From Populus alba (taxonomy: Eukaryota; Streptophyta; Magnoliopsida; Malpighiales; Salicaceae), in assembly GCF_005239225.2 (NCBI RefSeq), contig NC_133302.1:16905357-16969356 (forward strand): a stretch of DNA of 64,000 nt. The letters run 5' to 3'. Below are positions 23,801 through 35,134 of this stretch, one piece after another. Each line of letters opens with the position of its first letter. Positions within the stretch are counted from its first letter, which is position 1. Both the position numbers and the translations under genes were made by a program. The notes beneath the pieces are model-generated. The model had not been told where the DNA came from, made no database searches, and saw only the letters and a program-made list of their open reading frames with translations.

Positions 23801-25453
23801 AAAATTAATGAGAACTTTTAAATAATGATAAAACAAATGTCAAGGTTAGAGGATCCACCAATGGTATTTCAAATAAGTATAGTATAAACTCTTATTATTC
23901 AACTGGAAACCACACACAAAGGAGGTTTCAATCAGATGATTTCTCATTAATAGCTCATTATAAATTATTAACATGATCATATTAATTATTTTAATTACAT
24001 AACACCAAACTTTTAAATATTATTAGGAATTCATGATATTAACTGATGTTAACAAACAAATCAAATTATTTTCATAGCCCAGGTGTAGGTAATACCATAC
24101 TGTTGGGCTATGAGAGTGCCAAGCATTTACTGTACCAAATGTTATTACAACACAAATCTAGATTAACCATTTAACAAGCAAGGTATTAAGAATTAGTAAG
24201 ATAAAAAGATAAGACATGGTAATATTAAACATTAAGATCCATGTTGAGTTTACACTATATTTATTCTTACACCATTAGTGTAACCTTTTCACCTTGACAT
24301 AATAAACTTAGCTAAACATAATGAAGAAGAGAAACATAAATAAACAAAACAAGAATATAAAGAAAATACAAGTTAACTAAGTAAATGAAAGGAAATGAAA
24401 AGCATAAACAAGATATTAATAAAAGCAAAACTTATAAATTACACAAAAATATAAAGAGACATGAGCTTGATCTGAACAACCAAGCTCCCAAATACATGGC
24501 AAATGCCTCCTTTTATAGGCCGAAATTTGGAATTATTGATTCGATGAATAATTGTTGAGTGGGTGGCCAACTTTTGACTTGGTGAAAATCCTTATCTTCT
24601 TGTCTGAATAAAACAAAAATGCTACCATCCGAACTGGGTCCTCTGGAAAACATGAAAGTTGTAGGAAATTGACTCAGCTTTCCAGGAAAAACAATGGAGG
24701 TGATTTGGACTTCTAGAACTCCAGATATGGGCCAAACACTGAACAGTGTTCGGGCTGCAGGACAGATTCGGACTTCTCCGTTGTTGCTATGATTTGGACT
24801 TGAAAACGGCCTTGTTAGATTTTTATGTTCACATGAAAGTTGTAGGCCTATGTCTCACCAAGTTTGTGTAAACATTTGAGGTCATTTGGACATCTAGAAC
24901 TCGAGATATGACCCAAACACCAAATAGTGTTCTAGTTTGGACTGCACCAACATCTCTTTTCTAAGTTTCACCCTCTCTTTATCTTCACAAATTTCAGTAG
25001 TTGAATTCATCAATCAATCCTTTGATTTATGTGATAGGCCTGCATTTCAGATGAACATTTACCATATATTAGGGTATTTTATAGTATTAGACTTTTTATT
25101 ATAAAACATGCTTTAGTTAAAGAGTTATTGATACTTTAAGTGCAAAATGATGATATAAAACCTTGATAAATATGCACTTTTAAGTACTAATCATAGCCCG
25201 TCTCAATCAAGATCCAGAATTCCTTGGATCGCAAGAAATTCTCCATTAGCATGCTCCAGTGATCGAAATGGCCATCAAACCGTGGTATGGATGGTTGAAT
25301 AAAATTGTTGTTGCTGTCATTTGCCATCTCTCAGTTTTGCTCTCCTTTGTGTTGTGAAGTTTTGAGAAGAACAACAACACAATCAATTACGTCAAAATCA
25401 ATTACAACTTTCCTTTCACTTGCTGCAACTTTCTCTTTTTCTTTCTTTATTTT

Positions 25454-25465
25454 GCTCTGATACCA
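25454..25465 (-). other. Primer-binding site of Copia-A
   Basis: The minus strand reads TGGTATCAGAGC, complementary to the plant initiator tRNA-Met 3' end, seven bases from the 5' LTR edge. Together with the LTRs it fixes the minus orientation. Confidence 0.9.
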
Positions 25466-25472
25466 ATTAATT

Positions 25473-25729
25473 TGATAAGAAAAGATATGCAAGAACACTT
25501 GCCGAATACTTCACTGTTTTACCTTGAATGAACAACCATATGGCTTTATATAGCCTTTATAGAAATGCAGAGTGATTAATAACTGCTGCCCCGTGATTCA
25601 AGAAATCTGTTATTTGAACGAACACTAACCAATTACCTGACTCAACTAATTGCAACTGAATTAACTAACTAACTGCTCTAATAGATTTACCTAACAGATT
25701 TACTGACAGTTATTGAACATTTCTCAACA
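25473..25729 (-). repeat. 5' LTR of Copia-A
   Basis: 257-bp partner of 19141-19398, ending in CA at 25728-25729, next to the target duplication ATTCC. Confidence 0.92.
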
Positions 25730-25781
25730 ATTCCATGCTCTTTTTTGTTTTCATCTTTTCAGCAACAATATTAATTGTTAC

Positions 25782-27235
25782 TGTTGTAACCCATTTTTGG
25801 GTCCCCATAAAAAAATAATAAATACAAAAAAAAAATAAAAAATGTGCGCAGTACTGGTCGCAGTAACCCGTAGATTAATTCTCTGGTTACTGTACACACA
25901 GTAACCCGGTTATTATTTGCACAGTAACCAGCCCATGCAAAAAAAAAAAAAAAAAACAGAAAAGGGCTAAACGGTGCCGTTTTTTGAACGGCACTGTTCC
26001 CCTTTCTTCCCCGCCTAACATACAGCAGTAAAGAAGGAAAAAAGATGTATATTTAATGGCGTTGGTCCCTCCAGCCCACCGACCGCCGGTCCCTCTAGCC
26101 CACCGACCGAAGACATTGGCCGACCGCCTACCGCACCGCCGAAACTGAGGGAGGCACGCCTGGACAGCCACGCCCGACCAGCCGCCACATGACCCCACGA
26201 TGAAAAAAAAAAAAAAAAAACACATGCTCACGGGCTATAAATGGAGGAGAAGAGAAGAGAAGGGGGGAGAGAAGAAAGCAGAAGAAGAAGAAGCAGAGAA
26301 GAGAGTCCAACATCACCACCGCAGGTAGCCTTTCTCGTCGTTTTTCTGTTCTGCATGCAGATGAAAGAAGCTAATTAATTCACGGTTACTGTGCATGTGC
26401 ACAGTAACCAGCCCATTCTTTGGGCCAGGTTCGGCCCAGCCCATATATTTGGGCCTGATCCGGCCCATTTCAAAGAAAAAATCAAAAAATATTTGTTTCA
26501 GCATTTTATAATTTTTCCGCGTAATTTTTATGTCATTTTGATTAATATTTGGTGGTATTTTTTTATGTTGTTAAAAATACAAAAATCTGATTTTTAAATA
26601 CCTGGTTTTCGTAAAAAACTTCCACAAAATACAAAAAAAATTAAAAAAAAAATGTTTTTGTGCATACGGCCAAGTGTCTCAAAGCTAAAAATTTATGTTG
26701 TATTTTTTCATACACCAAAACAAAATGTTTTAGCATGCATTTTGGCTTTAATAACCAGTTTATTAAAGTCAAGAGAATATTGGCCAATATTTCAAAAACA
26801 ACAAAAATTTTATTTTGTTTGTCTCTTAGTATCCGGGGTATGACTTTACACGTAATGCATATTCCGGATATTTAATTCTTTTTTTTTTGGACAATAGAAC
26901 CTGGGGTATGACATTACATGTAATGCGTATTCCGAACAATAAAAAACCACAACACGACCTTAGATTTTATCAGACATTAAAACAATGCAGCTTACCTTAG
27001 GTAGGGTGTAGTTGGGGTGCTAATACCTTCCCTTTACGCAACCAGTCTCCGTACCCGATCTCTAACGACCAGTTAAGGTTCCTAGTAACCAGAATACTAG
27101 GTGGCGACTCCCAGTCCATATTTTCACTTGTAGAGACAAGAATTCCTTGTCTCTCCATTTTTTCTTAAGGAATAAATATTTCTGATTTTTTCCATGAGGA
27201 TGGACGATCGCCGCGCCGCCGCACACGTAATCATT
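25782..27235 (+). mobile_element. Gypsy-like LTR, solo or truncated
   Basis: A sharp junction after GTTAC (25777-25781) starts TGTTGTAACCCA. Inside are repeated ACAGTAACC phrases, a TATAAATG box at 26236 followed by a purine-rich tract, and near the right end the phrases AATACCTTCCCTTTACG, GGTGGCGACTCC and CGCCGCGCCGCC, which recall LTRs of plant Ty3/gypsy elements. The right end is not certain: at about 27235 the sequence passes into a truncated Copia. No target duplication is found on the right, so one side has been lost or rearranged. Confidence 0.5.
26236..26243 (+). promoter_or_regulatory. Putative LTR TATA box
   Basis: TATAAATG in GGGCTATAAATGG, followed by a long GA-rich stretch. The position suits the U3/R boundary of the LTR. 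Confidence 0.4.
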
Positions 27236-27269
27236 CGTTCTTACAACATCATTCTAAAAACAAAGTATT

Positions 27270-29658
27270 TTTTATTTTTAATATTTTTTATGCACATATC
27301 CATACCCAATTTTCAGCCCAAATCAAAATCATTCGTTCTGACAATGGGGGTGAGTATATGTCTCATTTGTTTCAGGACTTCTTACAGCATCATGGCATCA
27401 TTTCTCAACAGTCTTGCCCTTCAACACCTCAACAAAATGAGGTGGCTGAAAGAAAGAATCGTCATCTTCTTGATGTTGTTCATACTCTCCTGTTAGAGAG
27501 TCGTCTACACCTTCTCGATTTTGGTGTGAAGCTCTCTCCACTACTGTCTATCTCATCAACAAATTGCCTTCCCCCACATTGAACCACGACACTCCTTTCA
27601 TCAGGTTGTTTGGTCATCCTCCAACTTATTCCAACCTCCGTACCTTTGGTTGTGTTTGTTATGTTCATCTTCCTGCACATGAACGTACAAAACTCACGGC
27701 TCAATAAATTCAATGTGATTTCCTAGGATATTCAGTACACCAGAAAGGTTTTCTTTGCTATGACCCAAATCTGCATCGCATTTGAATTTCTAGAAATGTG
27801 ATCTTTCTAGAAAACCAATATTTCTTTTCCATGCATCAGGATCCTGTTCCTCCTTCATTTTATGTTTTTCCTATGTTTACTAACTCTTTTACAGCTCCAA
27901 TCCCTTCTAAGCCTCTCCTAGTATATCAAAGACATTCATCTACTACTTCTCACTAGCCTCCAGACCCTCCCAAGCCCCCTTAAGTTCCTTCTCCGGCTAA
28001 TGCTCATGTTCCAACAATTGCAACTCCCTCTCATCGATAAAGTACTTGGGTTTGTAAACCTCCTAATAGGTATGGTTACTTTCCTCCCTCATCCTTCACA
28101 GCCACCTTGTCTTTTACTTTTCTTCCTTCATCTTATAAACAGGCAATGAAGCATGACTGTTGGCGAAAAGCCATTGAAACTGAACTTCTTGCACTTGAAG
28201 AAAACCAAACCTGGGATGTTGTTCCATGCCCCTCATTTGTGAATCCCCTTGGCAGTAAATTTATGTTTTCTATCAAGTGTCATTCGGATGGGTCCATCAA
28301 CCGTACGTTACAAGGCTCGGTTAGTGGCACTTGGAAACAAACATGAATATGGTCTTTACTATGATGAGACCTTTGCACCAATCGCCAAAATAACCACTGT
28401 CCGCACTATACTCACCCTTGCTGCATCTCAATCTTGGTGATATCAAATGGATGTCAAGAACGCCTTCCTTCATGGTGATATCAAGGAAGATGTTTACCTT
28501 AAACTTCCTTCTGGTATGTCCACTTCCTCATCTAATGATGTTTGCAAACTGAAACGTTCTTTGTATGGTTTGAAGCAAGCACCGAGAGTATGGTTTGACG
28601 AGTTTTGATCCACATTGCTAGGTTTCTCCTTCACTTAAAGTCAGTATGACTCCTCTCTCTTTCTAAAAAAGACATCCATGGGTATCATTGTCCTCCTTGT
28701 TTATGTGGATGATATCATCATCACTGGCTCTGACTTGGAGGAAATCTCTGCGATTTAGACTTTGTTGCATTCTACATTCCACATGAAAGACCTTGGCCAA
28801 CTCACCTATTTTTTAGGCTTGGAAGTGCATCATCAACCTCGCGGTCTTTTCCTGCATCAGCACAAGTATAGTTAGGAACTAGTTTAGTTAGCCGACCTCA
28901 CCAACACTACTTCGGTTGACAATTTCATAGAACTTAATGTGAAGTATCGTCGTGATGAAGGGGAGCTTCTTGATGATCCTACTACCTATCGGAAGCTAGT
29001 TGGTAGTCTTATCTATCTAACTATTACTCTAACATACATTTCTTATGCTATTTACACTGTCAGCAAATTCATGCAAGCACCAAGGCATCTCCATCTATCT
29101 GTTGTTCGCCGTATAATTCGCTATATTCTTGGCACTCCTAGTTGTGATTTATTCTTCCCTACAAGTTCTTCACTTCAAATACAAGCCTATAGTGATGCTA
29201 ATCAGGCCGATTGCCCTGACACCAGAAAATCTACTACCGGTTGGTGTATGTTTCTTGGTGATGCCCTTATCTCATGGAAATGCAAGAAACAAGACCATGT
29301 CTCCAAATCATCTACTGAAGCAGAGTACTGAGCCATGTCTGCTGCTTGCTCTAAGATCATTTGGCTGCGTGGTCTCCTCACAGAACTCGGTTTTTTTCCA
29401 GTTCATCCTACTCCACTTCATGCTGACAACACTAGTGCCATCCAAATTGCAGCCAACCTTGTCTATCACGAACGCACCAAATACATTGAGGTTGACTGTC
29501 ACTCAATCAAGGAAGCATATGATCATCATATTATCACCCTACCACATATCTCTACCACTTTGCATATTGCAAATATCTTCACCAAATCCATGCCCCATCA
29601 ATGCCATCATTTCCTTACTGCCAAATTATTGCTTGTCGATTTACCAGCATCAATTTGA
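27270..29658 (+). pseudogene. Copia-C pol remnant (integrase, RT, RNase H)
   Basis: Recognisable blocks in order: SDNGGEYMS and TPQQNEVAERKNRHLL (integrase core), YKARLVALGNKHEYG (RT start), [37 protein letters not shown] (RT catalytic site kept), DTRKSTTGWCMFLGDALISW and STEAEY (RNase H), HADNTSAIQIAAN, and ERTKYIEVDCH. Several in-frame stops (for example TGA at 28438-28440 and TGA after EAEY near 29329) and frame changes make it non-coding. Confidence 0.85.
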
Positions 29659-29665
29659 GGGGGGA

Positions 29666-29919
29666 TGTCAAAGGAAATACCTATACCTACACATTTAATG
29701 CCATCAGATTCTTTGCCTATTTATTCTCTCCTTTATTGGGATATACTAGTTGTAGGTTAGTTGTTTCTAAGGGTTGAAGATCAGCCTATATTATTTCTTG
29801 TATTAGCCTGTATTATTTCCTATTGTATTATTTTCTTTCTTAGCTTGTACATTCTACTATATAATGGGCAATTCTCAATGAGAAGACACATAATTTATTC
29901 AATAGACTCTGAACTGTCA
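29666..29919 (+). repeat. Presumed 3' LTR of Copia-C
   Basis: It begins TGTCAAAGG directly after the polypurine tract and ends TGTCA just before genomic sequence shared with 36309. No partner LTR is present to confirm the ends. Confidence 0.6.
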
Positions 29920-29921
29920 CC

Positions 29922-31190
29922 TAGCACCATCAAGAATTTGCCGGAAAATGCAATCTATCTTGGAATTTAAATTTAAGGGTGGTTTACTTTTTAATTTCCA
30001 GGCCTATTTCTAAATAAATCATCACTCAAAAGGTAATTTATTTTGGGGCAATAATGGAGTTAAGACATCAAGGGTAAAGGAGAATGGGAGAACTTCATCA
30101 AATTTCATTTTTCTCCCTCGCAATTCCATCAGTCTGTTGCTTCAAGGTTAATGGGTTTTGTTTATCACAAAGAATTTTTTTTTCCTGTTTAGTCCAAAAG
30201 ACAATGCAAGTTCAAATGGGTTGTAGGCTTTTTTTTTTTTTTTTTCTCTCATAAAACAAAATAGCATTTGCATTTCAGATTTTAATTTGATTTCAAATAA
30301 TTCCCATCCAACTTACTCTTGTAATTTACTTACAGAACTTCATTGGATCAACATAAAAAGCAGCTTTGTTTTGGACCTTTATATCAACCTACAAAGCATT
30401 ATTGCGTTATATGCAAGAAAGAGCCAGCAATAATTTTCAATAATACAAGAAAGTCAATTATAAATTTCTCCTTTTCTTTTTAATTATATTAAATAGAACA
30501 ACAAACCTTGATTAAATTTGATCCAATTTCGAAATAGTCCTTTATGAGATTTAATAAAAAAGAAAAGAAAAGAAAGAGAGTTATTTAATGTGTAGTTTTA
30601 AAAATATAAATTTAAATAATATATGTTTGGTTAAAACTATTATAAAATAGATTTTTTTATGTAAAATAAATGACAAACAAGTATCTATGAATAAAAAATA
30701 AATTATTTTATAAAATCAATATTTGAAATATAATTATATTTAGAAACAATTTTAATTTATTAACTAAACAAGTTTTTCTTTATAATCGGATAAAAAAACA
30801 GAATGTGCCTATCACAACGGCAGATTAATGAGACAGTTATTATTAATTATCAAGATTAACAAAGCCCCCAAAGAATCTTCCCTTGCCCATCCAGCCAAAC
30901 TTCTTCTTCTTTTTTTAAAAAGAAAGTATTATATTAAACCCCTTTTAACATGTTCACTTTTAGCCGATGCAAATCAGAGTTGACTTTGCTAATTTGGCCT
31001 CACCAAGAAAATTAACATGGATGTAATCATGTAATCAGATTCTGCACAAATCTGTTGACAAAAAGGGTTCCATTCCAGAAGGAGAGAGCGGAAGCCAAAA
31101 CAGAAGATAAAAATCTTCCGTCTTTCATTGCTTTCATACTGTGAGATGATGTTACAGTACTAGCTTTTTTATTTTTTTAACAGTAGATAT
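29922..31190 (+). repeat. TNL2 upstream repeat, copy A1
   Basis: 29922-30048 and about 30895-31190 match 36309-36430 and about 36440-36720 in order. The 850 bp between them are absent from the other copy. It contains GAGTTGACTTTGC, a W-box core (TTGAC) that recurs in all copies of this family. No coding sequence is recognised. Confidence 0.65.
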
Positions 31191-32416
31191 TCGAATCAGC
31201 TTACATGTAATTTGACTAATATTTTACTAATTTTTTAAGATCTTGAAGTTAATGACCATATAAATCTTTATTGACCCTTAAATTTATAGAACTCGAACTA
31301 GTAACCTTTAAAAAATAAACTCTAGACCTCCTTAGTTAAATTGTACCGATTAAAAATTTATCCAAAGGTTGTGAATAGGAGTATACTGGCGATGCAATAT
31401 CCTCAATTAAGAGTAGTGTGAGATTAATTATTCTTCATAGAAGGCCATAATATATTATGTCGTGCAACCTATATGGGAATATATTACAATGACAAATCAG
31501 TGAACACGAGTGGTATAGCACATAGCTATTAGAGCAACTTCTCCTATAAACATTCCTTATAGTATAGACAGGTTGGAGCTAGCTATAATAAGAAATGCAA
31601 AAACACCAAGTGTAACACACTTGATAAATTAATTCTCCCGTTTATTATCCCTGGTAAAAGGTAATATACTATCTACTGTTATCTTTACCAGAAACCGCCT
31701 TTGCAATTTTCAAGACTTTTTTACGAGCCTTCGGGTCACCCATGGCTACCTTGATTACCGCCTTAGCCTGCAACACCCAAAACGACAACTCCAAACATCA
31801 TGATTTGAAAATTAGAACTGCATGGAGTGCTGCTCTAAAGTATATATCCATAGCTAAAAGAATCCAGCAACTAAAACTGAAAACAGGATTCAGATTGTGT
31901 CTTTGTGTACCTTAAAAAAATTTAAAACAATACAAGCTATTTTTTGGAGAAACAAAAGAATACCTTTTATTTAAATCCAAGTCTCTGGTGAAGGCCAGAA
32001 TCGGAGGCAGAGGTCATTCTGCTAGAACTCTTGGGTTCTCTGACTTTTTTTACCTCCATTAAGTACCCTCTTCCTCTTCCTCTTCCTCTTGCCTTTTCTT
32101 TTCCTTTTCCTTTTGCTTCAGGTATCTCAACTTCTTCTTCCTCTGCTGTTCGGGCCTTCCAGCATTTGTTTTAATAATGGATGCTTAGAAGTGCCATGGA
32201 AGAGAAGTAAGAGAGGAGGAAAAAACGCGTTGGCAAACGTCGAGGTTTGGAAGTTACACTACCTGGTTCTTTCTTCGTCTCTTTGACAGTCAATTTATAT
32301 ACATCAAAGTACTTTTTAAAGTGGTTAGTGGTTAGGTGTTGAATATATTAAAATAATATATTTTTTAAAAAATAAATTGTTTGAAACAACATTCCCAGAC
32401 GTTCTCTCAATACTTA
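31191..32416. other. Intergenic stretch with possible gene scraps
   Basis: Mostly AT-rich. It contains the HMA-like exon candidate at 31669-31767 and, about 32060-32110, a pyrimidine-rich stretch whose minus strand reads RGRGRGYLMEVKK, a short frame that soon stops. No complete gene can be built. Confidence 0.35.
31669..31767 (-). pseudogene. Candidate exon resembling a heavy-metal-associated (HMA) domain start
   Basis: On the minus strand, after a TTGCAG acceptor, a 33-codon open frame reads AKAVIKVAMGDPKARKKVLK, then IAKAVSG and a stop after DNSR. The beta-alpha pattern resembles the opening of HMA-domain plant proteins, where a donor would normally follow the VSG. Here the frame ends instead. 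No start exon or second half is found nearby. Weak evidence; it could be chance or a gene relic. Confidence 0.3.
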
Positions 32417-33445
32417 GGCCCCGTTTGTTTACTGGAAAGTAGTTTCCTTTTGAAAAATGAATTCCAGGGAAAGTGAATTTCGAGAAAGTGAATTTCAAGA
32501 AAGTATTTTCCGATTTTTGGTAGTGTAATGAAAAATAAACTGGAAAACACTTTCCAGTGTTTGGTTATGTCGTGGAAAATGAGCTGGAAAATAACTTATT
32601 AACATTTTATTTTTCTCAATTTTATTAAAATAATAAGAAACAAATCTTACAAATTAAAAAGTTGAATGAGAATGAAATTGAAAAAAATATATAATTTCAT
32701 AAATTATCTCAAATAAAATAAATAATAATCAAAATAATAGAGATCATATCTAAAAAATTAAAAAAATGAAAGATGAAGAAATTAAAATAATAATAATCAA
32801 CATTTCATAAATTATTTCAAATAAAATAAGTAACAATCAAAAGAATGAGGACCAAATCTGATAGATAAAAATTTTCAATAAAAAAACTGATAAGAAAAAA
32901 GCAAATAACAATTATAAAAATAAGAACCAAAATTAATATAAAATAAAATTTTAAGAGATGAAATTGAAAATAAATATTAAAAACAAAATATATATATAGC
33001 GATCAAAAGTTTGAGGATCAAATTTGATATAATCAGCAAATAATGACATTTCTAAATTTTTCACAATTTTCCGGAAAGTGTTTTCCCTCAAATATTTTAG
33101 AAAAACACTTTCCTGAAAACCAAGCCAAATTTTCCTTTTACTAGAAAGTGTTTTCCATTGACCAACTTTCCTAATGGCAAACAAACACAAGAAAGTTTGG
33201 AAAGTGATTTCCCAGAAATCATTTTCCGAAAAACAAACACAGCTAAAGGAAAAACACTTTCCTGAAAACCAAACCAAATTTTTCATTGACTAAAATTGAC
33301 TGGAAAATATTTACCGTTGACCGGAAAGTGTTTTCCGTTGACTAGAAAGTATTTTCCGTTAAACAACTTTTCTAATGACAAACAAACACAAGAAAATTTG
33401 GAAACTGGTTTCCGGAAACCAGTTTCTAAGGAAACAAACGAGGCC
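32417..33445 (-). repeat. MITE-like element with TTTTCC/GGAAAA repeats, copy 2
   Basis: It begins GGCCCCGTTTGTTT and ends AAACAAACGAGGCC, terminal inverted repeats of about 14 bp with one mismatch. The inside is full of GGAAAGTGTTTTCC-type palindromes and shares AT-rich core sequence with 14408-15236 in the opposite orientation. It is non-coding, about 1.03 kb. The superfamily is not settled because no clear target duplication is visible. Confidence 0.7.
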
Positions 33446-33937
33446 ATATCTTGGTCCAGTTTTGGGACCTGTCATTGAAAATTCACTGCATGGAGTTAAT
33501 TTTCTCTAAATACATGAGTTAATTTTCTCTAAATATAAGGCCAGCTACAGTCTTTCCAATTGGTAACATGCTACATGAGTGATATAGCACATTATTTTTG
33601 TATCTCACTTTTCTGTTGGATAAAATTTTGAAAAAACCATATTCGTTTTTGTAAAGTTACAGACAAAATAATTTTTTTTTTAAAAAGAGTTTTGTCAAAA
33701 ATAAAATGTTTTTTCGAAGTCAAAATATTCAGCTCTTTTTTGGATATTTTTAGTAACAACTGAAAAGGTTGGTGACGTTGGAGGAAATGGTTGCTCAAAG
33801 TTTATATAAACAAGTTTTGATATATTTGTAGTATAGTCTGCATTTTAAAAACTAGAAGAAGGGATATCGGATATAGATTTTCTTGGAAGGTTTTCGTGAT
33901 AAGGGATATTGTTAACAGAAGAGATTTTGAAAATTCT

Positions 33938-33978
<41 letters not shown>

Positions 33979-34307
33979 GCCATATACCCAACCGAGCTCT
34001 CCTTTCTTTCTCTCTATTCCCTTGGCTAGGTTCAATTAAACCCCAAGAAGCTCGGTGAGGCTAAGATCCAATCGCGTATGGCTAAGATCCTTTGGGTTAG
34101 GTCTTCTTCTTTCTGTTTTTTTTTTTGGTAATGAGGGACTGAACATTCGAATGTGAAAATTATTAAATTTGTAAAAGGCAAAGTCATTGCCTATGGGTTG
34201 AATCCAAAAGGCAAATAAATGCAGTAATTTTTAAAAATATGTTTTACTTAAAAATATTTTAAAACGCGGAGAACTATAAGAAAAATATGGTTTTCTTGTG
34301 GTGCAAG
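33446..34307. other. Intergenic stretch with (AT)n tract
   Basis: No gene is recognised. A pure TA run lies at 33941-33975. Confidence 0.5.
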
Positions 34308-34977
34308 TCAAAGAGTGTTCCTATCGCAACCCCAGATTAATGAGAGCTAGTTATTTATTAATCAAGATTAACAAAGCCCCCGAAGAAACTTTCCTTGCCC
34401 AGCCAACCATACTTCTTCTTCTTTTTTTTTAAAAAATATATATTATATTAAACCCCTTTTAACGTGTTGACTTTTAGCTGATCATGCAAGGCAGAGTTGA
34501 CTTTGCAAATTTGAAAAAACAATATTGTCCTTCCAATTATATCAAGGCTGAAGAAATTGGAGTTCTTGACCAACCTCCATTGATTAAAAAATATATATAT
34601 AAAAAATACATAAGCATCCAGGTATTTAAGAGAGGTTAGTCGCTGTCCATTAACTCAGGAAAAGGAATATTGTAGTTATTGCTTATTTAAATTTAACAGA
34701 TTCAGAGGCCATGACAGGGTACCGTTGCCATTGACAAGTCCATTGGCCAATGTATTTGGTATTGACCCCAAAGTCTTCTCACATTCACCTGTTTCTTGTT
34801 CAATAATTGATATTACATTTAGATTACGATGAGATCAGATTTTCTGTAAGAATTTACTTGAAGGAGAAGGAGAAGGCAATAGACAAGAAGAATCATCTCT
34901 TATCATCAACACTATGAAGCTTCTTCATCGTCTTGTTTGCTGATGCAAAACACATGTCAACTATTCTTATGATCTAC
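34308..34977 (+). repeat. TNL2 upstream repeat, copy B1
   Basis: This is near-identical to 36938-37587 (CAAAGAGT..., CCCCAGATTAATGAGAG, GGCCATGACAGGGTACC, ...CTTATGATCT). It includes two W-box cores, GTGTTGACTTTT (34465) and GAGTTGACTTTG (34495). Similarity to B2 ends abruptly after 34977. It is probably a duplicated TNL promoter segment. Confidence 0.75.
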
Positions 34978-35009
34978 CAGGAAAGTTAAGTGCATATGCT
35001 TTATTACAG

Positions 35010-35134
35010 ATGCATTTGCATTGTATGAGGCTAATCAATATGCTGGTTTTCTTGCTACAATGGGATATTGAACTCGATATGAAGTTATCTGGGAGGATCC
35101 TCCTGCAGGTGTTCGTTTGATGTTGCAGTCTTGA
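35010..35134 (+). pseudogene. Candidate orphan exon, product not recognised
   Basis: After a TTATTACAG acceptor the plus strand reads DAFALYEANQYAGFLATMGY, then a TGA, then TRYEVIWEDPPAGVRLMLQS and another TGA. The composition looks protein-like rather than random, but I do not recognise the family, and the internal stop indicates a relic. It may equally be chance. Confidence 0.25.

Larger units (their letters stand above)
23324..25193. mobile_element. Solo LTR (about 1.87 kb) nested in Copia-A gag
   Basis: The insert has TG...CA ends (TGACACAACC ... AGTACTAATCA) and a perfect 5-bp duplication TAGCC of the gag target (23319-23323 and 25194-25198). Removing it rejoins the gag codons around the conserved GY(T)EP position. 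There is no internal coding sequence and no second LTR. Length and lack of genes fit a solo LTR of a large, probably Ty3/gypsy, element; the superfamily is inference. Two trinucleotide microsatellite tracts lie inside it. Confidence 0.8.
19430..25328 (-). pseudogene. Copia-A gag-pol, broken by stops and a nested LTR
   Basis: Gag starts with an ATG at 25328 (MANDSNNNFIQPSIPRFDG), runs to 25194, is split by the solo LTR, and resumes at 23323 (GYTEPKEG) with a UBN2-type gag body. All later segments stay in one frame: gag 23323-22730, zinc knuckle plus protease, integrase and RT 22729-20327, then 20323-20102 and RNase H 20077-19430. Five in-frame stops interrupt it: 22730-22732, one inside the CCHC knuckle near 22696, 20327-20329, 20102-20104, and one a few codons later. 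Motifs remain: LDSGCSNHMCG (protease), [19 protein letters not shown] (integrase), YVDDLIFTG (RT), YTDSDYAGD (RNase H). No frameshift was detected. Confidence 0.9.
19141..25729 (-). mobile_element. Ty1/copia LTR retrotransposon, decayed (Copia-A)
   Basis: Minus-strand element with LTRs at 25473-25729 (5') and 19141-19398 (3'), TG...CA ends, and a perfect 5-bp target duplication ATTCC (19136-19140 and 25730-25734). A primer-binding site matching initiator tRNA-Met lies just inside the 5' LTR, and a short purine tract (AAATGAGAGAA) adjoins the 3' LTR. The two LTRs differ by about nine substitutions and one 1-bp gap over roughly 257 bp by eye, so the insertion is not recent. Its gag is interrupted by a nested solo LTR (23324-25193), and its pol by stops. 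Confidence 0.93.
27270..29919 (+). mobile_element. 5'-truncated Ty1/copia element (Copia-C)
   Basis: Pol sequence starts abruptly in the integrase domain (IKIIRSDNGGEYMS, 27330s) and runs to the RNase H end at 29658. It is followed by a polypurine tract (TTGAGGGGGGA) and a presumed 3' LTR 29666-29919. LTR, gag, protease and the N-terminal integrase are missing on the left. The right border is set by block 29922-30048, which has a second copy at 36309 without the element. Confidence 0.8.

Noticed and set aside
23651..23836. Minus-strand frame encoding a long poly-tyrosine run
   Set aside because: It is only the translation of a trinucleotide microsatellite inside a solo LTR.
25887..26504. Overlapping minus-strand frames with phenylalanine-rich stretches
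   Set aside because: They arise from A/T homopolymers and GA tracts in an LTR; there are no domains or splice context.
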